NCBI GenBank assembly: GCA_012845835.1
Contig: JABAKD010000028.1
Span: 9,179,632 to 9,243,631, forward strand
Origin: Undaria pinnatifida
Lineage: Eukaryota > Sar > Phaeophyceae > Laminariales > Alariaceae
Length of the DNA stretch: 64,000 nt
Direction of reading: 5' to 3'
Shown: positions 57,045 to 64,000 of the stretch, one piece after another
How the letters are laid out: every line of letters begins with the position of its first letter
How positions within the stretch are numbered: position 1 is the stretch's first letter
Translations under genes and position numbers: made by a program
The notes under the pieces: generated by a model
What the model was told of the DNA's origin: nothing
Seen by the model: the letters and a program-made list of their open reading frames with translations, nothing else
Database searches by the model: none

Positions 57045-58480
57045 GGCAAGCCCTGTTCCAATTGCACGAAGTCCGACCCCCTCGTGTAGGACGGCGTCAT
57101 CCTCGTAACTTCTTGCGGTGGCATCGTGCACTTCAGCTATGCGAAGCGGGCCCAAACGCCTCCACCGGCATAACTGTTCTTCCTTTGCCAGGACGTCTAA
57201 CCGCACATTCTACATTCAAAGTTCCTTTGGTGAAAACTCGTTCAGGGACCCACATGCAACATCAACGCCGAGGAAGAGCGAGGACAAGTTTTTCGTAACG
57301 CCGACCTCATCATCTGGGACGAGATTCCCATGAGTAAGGAACTTGCTCCCGAGACCCTTTGACTTGACTCTCAAGTTTTTGCGCAACGTGTCAAAGGCTT
57401 TTGGCGGAGCAATCGTTCTTTTTCGTTGAACACTGGAAACACGTTGGCCCAGTCGCGCCGTCCGGAACGCCAGACGATGTCGTCGACGCCGCCTTCATAT
57501 CTGCCTACCTGTGGAAGAACGTTCCCCGTTTTAGGCGCACGCGGTCAATGCGCGATCGCCTTGACAAGCCGTTCTTCACGAGTGTTAGTGCCATCGGCGA
57601 AGCGCGAACCCCTGCCATCATCCTATCAGACGAATCTCAAGTCATCCGCCCGCAGCACACTCACACCGATATTGTGTCCGGAGAGTCCTTGACCTGCACG
57701 GTTAAAGGTACCACCGGCTTTCAACATCTCATAGACTTAGTTTATCCCAACCTACTTTATGCCAAACCCACCCTGTTCGCCGATCAAGGTATGTTAGCGG
57801 TAACCAATCTTAACATCGATGAAATCAGCGGTCATATCCTTCACCTGCTGCCCAACCCTTTGCACACGCTTGCCAGCTCCAATTAACTCCAGAAAGACAA
57901 CCCAGACGACATAGCAGAGGTTACTTCACCTGAAGCTTTACGAACTGTTGATGTTCCCGGAGTCCCTCCTCATAACTTCCATCTAAAAGTCGGCTTTGTC
58001 GTGATGTTCGTCGGTTGTGTGAACTTCGATATTGGCCTAGTCACGGAAAAAAAGGGGTTGTCCGCGGAACTTCTACGCGCATCGTTTACGTCGAAATCGC
58101 CGCTCTTGGTGTTCGTTTAATTAAGGTTCCTAGGATAATATTTGAGGTTAAAGTTGGTCAAAAGGCATGCCCTTCCATCGCCAACATCTCCCGCTACGTA
58201 TATTTTATGCCGTCACCATCAACACCTTGCGGGACAAACACTCAGCAAGGTGGGCCTCGAGCTTCGGGATGACGTCGTTTGCCACGGCCAGCTGTACGTT
58301 GCCTTAAGTCGGACAACTTCCAGCAAAAGTGTTTTCTGTCCCGGTTCGCCCTGACCGCCTCATCAACGGAGTGCCTCACGTTGTCAACTCCGTCTTTGAA
58401 CCCTTCATCAAGGCCGTTATTGGAAAAGCTTTGCCACTACTCGACAACCTCTTCTACAAGTATGCCTCGTCTTCCTATTC
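57045..58480 (+). pseudogene. Helitron-type PIF1 helicase remnant
   Basis: Pieces in different plus frames follow the order of a Helitron RepHel helicase domain: LTAHSTFKVP (after the Walker A region), FRNADLIIWDEIPMS (Walker B, DE), HWKHVGPV...DDVVDAAFISAYLWKNV, MLAVTNLNIDEIS, GKKGVVRGTSTRIV, then VGLELRDDVVCHGQLYVALSRTTSS, the C-terminal helicase motif. At least three frame changes and internal stops separate them, and no Walker A GKT or Rep domain is visible. A further open stretch to about 59306 may be element tail. Same strand as the methyltransferase downstream. Inactive. Confidence 0.8.
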
Positions 58481-59434
58481 TAACTCGCCTCTTCCTCCTT
58501 CCTGTTCTACTAACGGTCACGACTCCATGCAACGGGCGTTTCCATCGATGCCACATTGGAGCACCAGTGATGATATCGGTGACGGCGCATGCCTCTTGAG
58601 GGCTAATTCGCGTCACGTCCATGAGTCACCCGATCAACATGTACAATTAAGCATGAGCTCATGTCGCACATTGCCACAAACCATCTGCCCTTCTCAGTGC
58701 ATATTGAAGAGTGATTCAATCACGAGCAATCACAGGTGCAAAGCCAAGGAACACAACCATATAGTACATTCAATGAATACATCGCCACTATTCCACACCC
58801 TCGAGCATACGCCGGTTACGTTGAAATCGCACCCGCACACAACTGTATGGTATTGCCATCAATGTCGTCTTTTACGGGAGCAGCTTGCCTCCAATCCCAC
58901 ACCAACCGCTTGCAAATCGCATGTACGTTTTGAACTTTCCAGCTTCTTTACACTGTACTACACTTACGCCTATCTACAACACGCAGCCTTAACCCCTTCA
59001 TCACTGCATCTCCGTTTGGGGGTAAAAACACTTGGAATTTCAACCAGGAACATCATCATTCCTAGCTCCTTATCCGCATTAGTCGAATGGGTTCTCTTGC
59101 TCCATCCGCTTTTCCTCGCTCTGGCCCATGCGGAGCAACCCACTCCAAAGAGGTATCCTGTATACCTTTTTGTAAACAGTAATATATTTCGCGTTATTTT
59201 CTTCACGATCAGATTCAACTGTTCAAATGTCCTCCTTCCTGCAGATATACTTCGTACGTACGCAAGTGTCGATGGGAAGAATAACGGTTTCCGGTCTATT
59301 AACTGACGCCGCTAGGTGCGCATGTATATCCTGCCACCGCCACCGCCGCCGGTGAGCTAAATACAGTGTCGCATCAGTGCTTATTTCTCCCGTTAATTTC
59401 ACGGAAAAAGCACGACTAATACCTGGTAACTGGT

Positions 59435-59566
59435 ATGACTTTTTCGTACAGCGGCGGAACGAGTAGCCCGGCTCCAGCGACGCAATCACCAAAGCTATCC
59501 AGACATGTAAACAAGCGAGCTGGCAGCAGTAGAGCCCTTGCGTTGGCGTTCGTGTATGTCGGGTAG
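59435..59566 (+). CDS. Candidate 5' exon of the methyltransferase
   Basis: An ATG opens a frame (MTFSYSGGTSSP...) ending in a hydrophobic stretch ALALAFVYVG at a stop, with GT dinucleotides available near its end. It lies directly before the first recognised exon at 59708. Joining in phase needs either a weak donor (TAT/GTCGGG) or the alternative acceptor at ACCAATAG, so the assignment is tentative. Confidence 0.25.
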   Translation: MTFSYSGGTSSPAPATQSPKLSRHVNKRAGSSRALALAFVYVG

Positions 59567-59707
59567 GCGTCTCTGACGTCGCCGTACGAGCTCGCCCGGG
59601 TCTTATTCAGCCCCCCCCCCGCCTCGTCAGCCCCACTCCACCCCCCCGCCCCACCCCATTTTTGGTTCCCGTTTGCTTGTTTCCTTCGTTTTCTCCGTTC
59701 GCAACAG

Positions 59708-62053
59708 GTGGCGGCGCTGCTGACCAATAGGGTGCCGTCGATCCAAGGCGGGGCTGAGGTTCTGGAACTGAGCGCGAAGGACACGAAGACTTTGTACTAC
59801 ATGCCCACGGGGGGCGTGCGGAGGCTGACGATGTCTACCATCAAGGACCTTGAGTCTGTAAGGAAACGCCTTTGTATAGAACAGCGAGCAGCACGTATCT
59901 ATCAGTAGCTTATGTCGGTAATGAACTATAGATTTAAGTAGGCAGGGGGGGGGCGTGGTTGCGGAAGTGGGGCAGACGATGGTAATGAACTACGTATGAG
60001 GTAGTATATTATCGGTGTTTTGGTGTAACGTGAGGAGTCTGTCCATCCTCTTTTACAGAATATGTTGATTGAACGCACTTCACCTTTAGCCGATACTATG
60101 ATGCTGTGTTATTACAGGCGCCCCCTTCCGCGGGAGGGTGTTAAAGAGGCCGGAGAGGAGGGAGGTAGAGCAACGGACAACCGGGCCGTCTCCGGCGTTG
60201 GTAATAGCGGTGGTGGTGGTGGTGGTGGTGGTTCTGCTGCTGCAACAACACACCCGAAGCGGTTTGCGCAGGCGCGAGATCCGACAGAACGCCCCAGCTA
60301 GCGAAAGTTCGCACCGGCGACTTGTAGAACTTCTCGCTGTTGCTTCTGATGCTGCTGAACAAAAACAAAGTCCTGGGCTATTTGCATTTGGGCGAGGTCC
60401 CGAACGCCTCCATGCGCAACATTAAAAGGCTACTAGGGCTTCGGGCTAATGTCAAACGTGGCTCCTCCATTCCCACCTCTTCCATCCTTGCCCATCCTCC
60501 CCCCTCCCTACATTTGGTTTTCCGGCGTATACCCTTCACCTCCACCGTAGGAAATCGTCAACGGCGCCGCTATCCAGGCCAAGATCCCCACCGCGCTGGT
60601 CCGCAAGCAGGAAGGAGGAAAGATCAGCTGCAACACGGGCACCATGGACTGCGTCGTTTCTATCTACGGCTTCTCAGCCGGAGTCGCCGCGGACAAGGGT
60701 ACGGGCGCGGTTACGGTTAGGGGGCTCGCCGCGGAGGTGGCCCGTGTGCTGAAGCCGGGGGGGACTCTGCTTTTCGTCGAGAAGGGAGAATCCAACGAGC
60801 TGGTGAGGAAGGGACTTCGATTTGGTTCGAGGCCGTTTTTGGAATGGTATTCGATTTTTTTTGGCGTCATCTTCGGAAGAGCGTTCTACCTTTTTTGAGG
60901 CCGTCTTGGTTATTTCGCGATGGGATGGAAACTTCGAGCTGTGGATCCGCGCGTGCGTCGGCATGCCGTGCCATTCGGTTGCGTGCGGTTGCGTGCGACG
61001 CGTTCGTCCGGTTTGATAGGGAGACAGGGTAGCAGGAGCGCGGTGAAGTTCTTGAAGGTTTTGCCGATCGACAGGTCTAGTGGTGGTCGTGGTGGCGGTT
61101 GTGTTGATGTTGGTGGTGTTGGTGTTGGTATTGGTGGTGTTTGCGCCGGTGGTGCTAGTGGTGTGGCTATCACTGTGGGTCGTTCTCCTCCGGACGTGCT
61201 CCATATTTTCAAGATGGGTCTCCGCAAGAAGTTCCCCGTCGCATAAACGTCTTGCGAATAGGTTATACCAGAAGGCCCACTGGGCGTTTTGCGTCAGTCG
61301 GGAAAAAATTCCGCGCTTGAACGAACGGCAGTGCCCTTCCGCGAACCCCCGCCCAGAAAAACGCTTGCCCCCCTCCCCCTCCACATTCTCGACGTCGTCT
61401 ATCGTCCACCCACGCCTCTAAAATATGTGCAAAACAGGTAGCGGAGCTGCAGCAGGCTCTCGGGACGGTTGAGGTCAACATGGTGAAGAACTTGGTGGAT
61501 CCGTACTGCGTGGCGCTCGGAACCAAGACGAAGGTCGATGTGAGCTGTTTTTTTCTCTGGTGCCGGGGTTGCGCGTTTGGGCATCGCACGTGGCATCCTT
61601 GGACGGCAGGAGAAACATGCGTTGAAAGTACCCCCCATCTCCAGAGGGAAGATGAAATCCGGTGTTCTTCGCCCCTTCACATATGTTAACGTAGCCCCCC
61701 CCGCCGTCGAAGATGATGGACTTACCCATCCCCACACTCCTTTTCAGAAGGTGAACCGACTGCTTTTCTTCTCCCCGTCAAATCGGCTGTTGTCCCTCAA
61801 GACCCATTCTGCCTCAAGAAACATCCGCTTTTTGTCGCGCTGTCAAAGGCCAAACGGACCCCTCGCCACCCCTCCGAATATGCTAAATGTAACCCTCGAC
61901 AGCCCACCAACAATGTGCTATACGTACCCTTCACCCTTTCACCCCCAGGTGGAAGACGATGAGCGAACGGCCTCGGGGGCGAAGATGGAAGCGGGCGGCA
62001 ACCGTCGCGAGAGACGCGGGAAAAAGAAAGCAGCGAAGTCTCGGGGGGGTTAG
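59708..62053 (+). CDS. Divergent class I SAM-dependent methyltransferase (Methyltransf_11-like), 5' end unresolved
   Basis: Four exons joined in phase 0: 59708-59857, 60551-60802, 61438-61539, 61949-62053 (TAG). Acceptors are CAACAG, CACCGTAG, AAAACAG and CCCCCAG. Family landmarks: AEVLELSAKDTKTLYYMP at the position of SAM motif I, MDCVVSIYGFS at the post-II acidic strand, and LAAEVARVLKPGGTLLFVEKGE at motif III, the best-conserved part. DPYCVALGTKTK then precedes a basic tail (RRERRGKKKAAK). The glycine-rich motif I (normally ExGxGxG) is degenerate here. An exon may be missing between 60803 and 61437, because the segment after motif III is short. The substrate cannot be told. Confidence 0.7.
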
Positions 62054-64000
62054 GGGAGACGCGCGCTTTTTTTTGCACTCTTCCGTGTTTTGTTTTTCCT
62101 GCCTTTGCATTGTTTTTGTTTTTGAGGCGGGTCGTCCAGCACGAGATGCACTGAGTATCGAGGTTTCAACCCGTTTGTAGATGCATCCATGCTTTTGGAG
62201 ACAACCGAGTGGCATAGGCATTAGACTAGGAGAAGTGTCGAAGAGTCCCCCCCCTGATATTCCTGTTTCTGTTTTTGTTTTTATTTCTGGGTTTCCCTGG
62301 ATTTCCTCTGCACTATCCATGGGAAAATAAAAAAAAACACATACGAAAATCCGAGCAGAAAAAAAACTATATGTATGCCTCCGACGTTTTCGCTCGTTGC
62401 CAAAGGTTTTATTTTCCTTTTTTTCTCGTCCGAAATAATCTTCGCGATTAATGGCGAACCAGTGAAGCTTCCTCGTAGCAGATAGTTGCAAACACATACT
62501 TTTGAGATTCGTTTTGCACAACGACGTGCTCACACTCCGGCCACGGCGCGTGGACTCGTAGCCGACTTTCGGTCATCTGTGGGATGTCGTACCGGGACCA
62601 TGGAGATCTCGGAGGACCGTCAGTTTTCATTGGTAGCGCGGCAAGACCGGGTTGTGGGCATGTTGCGCTGGGGCGCCGCACAGCGACCAATGCACATACA
62701 TGCCTGACGCAATCGTTTTTGTAAGCACGGCATACTTCCCACAGTAGCAGTGGTCGTACATAGTAGAAGTACGGAACTTGAACGGGATGATATGGCACTT
62801 GCGCGTGATACTACGCGCAGCACGCGACCACAACATTAAAGCATCTATGTTATGGTATCCCGTTTCCCCCGCTTCTGCGTTATGTTTCACGTGGTATAGC
62901 AGTTGTTCCTTTTTACCAGGTAGGGGGTATCGCCTGCCTGAGCGTACGGCTCCGCGCCCCCTTCGATCAGAAGGCATTGGACGGATAGCAAACAATCAAT
63001 ACAAGATATACAACATCCAAGCAACCCTCGTGCGAGTGATCTGAACAGGGTCAAGGGCACCTTTGCATAGCAGTAGTCGGTACAGTCGTCCCCGCTTTAA
63101 AGACGCTCGGCTTAAGTCAACTCCCCGCTATAAAGACGACATTTTTTACAGAACCATGGTGGCCCGCAGATAGGACATACAGTAGGGGGGTGTCGTTTTT
63201 TCTCCAATTCCATTCCACGGCCCCCCCAAAATTCATCTCGCGAAGCTGCTCAGACAGCGGTCTGCTGCTTTCGACGCTGCTACCTGTGGGTATGGAGAGA
63301 TTCCTCCCGTCTACTGGCGGGTCGTCTGCCGCCGGCTTGAGGCCGTGTGGTGAACCAACGTGCACGACAAAGTCTATGCTTGTGTCATCGATTCATGAGT
63401 GCCCTTGCGGGCGACCCATGCACGCGTATTGCGGTCGCGAATCGCTATTCCTTCTTTCGATAACCGTTCATTCGTTTACACATGAAACTCAAGTCAAGCG
63501 TAGAGCGAAGGGGAGGGGTGAGGTGCAGTCCACCCTTCGTGATGCATGGAAGTCGTAGTTTGGGAATGCCGTTCTTTGGGCTAAGGTCGCTGGTGCGATC
63601 TGTGATTTTGCTTCGCTCGGCAAACATGTTTCATGCTCTGTGTGGATTCGGTTTTTAAAACTGCAGTGGAGTGAGCTCTCTTTGTTTCAGCGTTGTGTGT
63701 TTTTCGTGCTTCCATGGTGTTATTTTTCCCCTGTACTCGAGCTGTGTGGTTTCGGGCGCAGGTGGCTCTCTGGTTGGTACGTGACGTTGAAACGGCAGTA
63801 CGCATATTTTTCATGTGGTGACTACATCAAGCGTAGGCTTCAGAGGAGTGATTTTCAAGTGGGCCAACGAGAGACTAAATGTACTCGAATACAGGTTCCC
63901 TTGTTTGTAAATACGAACGCAAAGCACGCGCAGTCCACACACGCAAGTAGTCTATGTGCAGCGCCAAGGTTGTAGTTTCTCAGGTTGGCGCGGGTGGAGG
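62054..64000. other. Methyltransferase 3' flank and spacer, no gene recognised
   Basis: Short frames only. TACAGTCGTCCCCGCTTTAA at 63081 followed by a second CCCCGCTATAAAGACGAC word looks like a pogo/Tigger-type terminal sequence, but no partner end is found within the window. Confidence 0.4.

Overview
The window is eukaryotic nuclear DNA, most likely from a brown alga or a close photosynthetic stramenopile. Three things point there. Genes are cut into many short exons separated by 300-3000 bp introns with C/T-rich 3' ends. Two predicted proteins begin with a heterokont-type signal plus transit leader carrying an ASAF-like motif (SDAFLGP in the fructose-1,6-bisphosphatase, VSAFVLQ in a small membrane protein). 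The spacers are full of trinucleotide microsatellites and small transposons. The species cannot be named from the sequence alone.

Layout. 1-16 kb: gene-poor repeat DNA, with a long disordered-protein reading frame on the minus strand (6585-7973) and a smaller one at 9378-9878. 16.4-23.0 kb (+): DCC1/DSCC1, a subunit of the CTF18 alternative clamp loader, reconstructed as nine in-phase exons with the first exon(s) unresolved. 25.8-34.4 kb (+): a complete plastid-type fructose-1,6-bisphosphatase of 11 exons and 400 codons. Its introns hold a LINE remnant, a SINE-like repeat and minisatellites. 34.5-42.8 kb: repeat-rich spacer with MITE-like elements and a triplicated CCAAT/TATATA module. 42.9-45.0 kb (-): a trans-2-enoyl-CoA reductase (MECR/ETR family) in four recovered exons, one junction being GC-AG. 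45.8-46.3 kb (+): a small putative plastid membrane protein. 46.3-51.3 kb: TE-derived spacer with a TA-flanked mariner-type MITE. 51.4-54.8 kb: a 3.3-kb inverted array of AGCTTCC-type units around a telomere-like core. 57.0-58.5 kb (+): a decayed Helitron helicase. 59.7-62.05 kb (+): a divergent SAM-dependent methyltransferase in four recovered exons. 62-64 kb: no recognisable gene.

The genes do not form a pathway: replication-fork cohesion (DCC1), Calvin cycle/gluconeogenesis (FBPase), organellar fatty-acid synthesis (MECR) and an unassigned methyltransferase are simply neighbours. The most unusual object is the inverted satellite at 51.4-54.8 kb. It has the architecture of a foldback-type element, with long inverted arms made of short tandem repeats, matching outer ends and a telomere-like centre.
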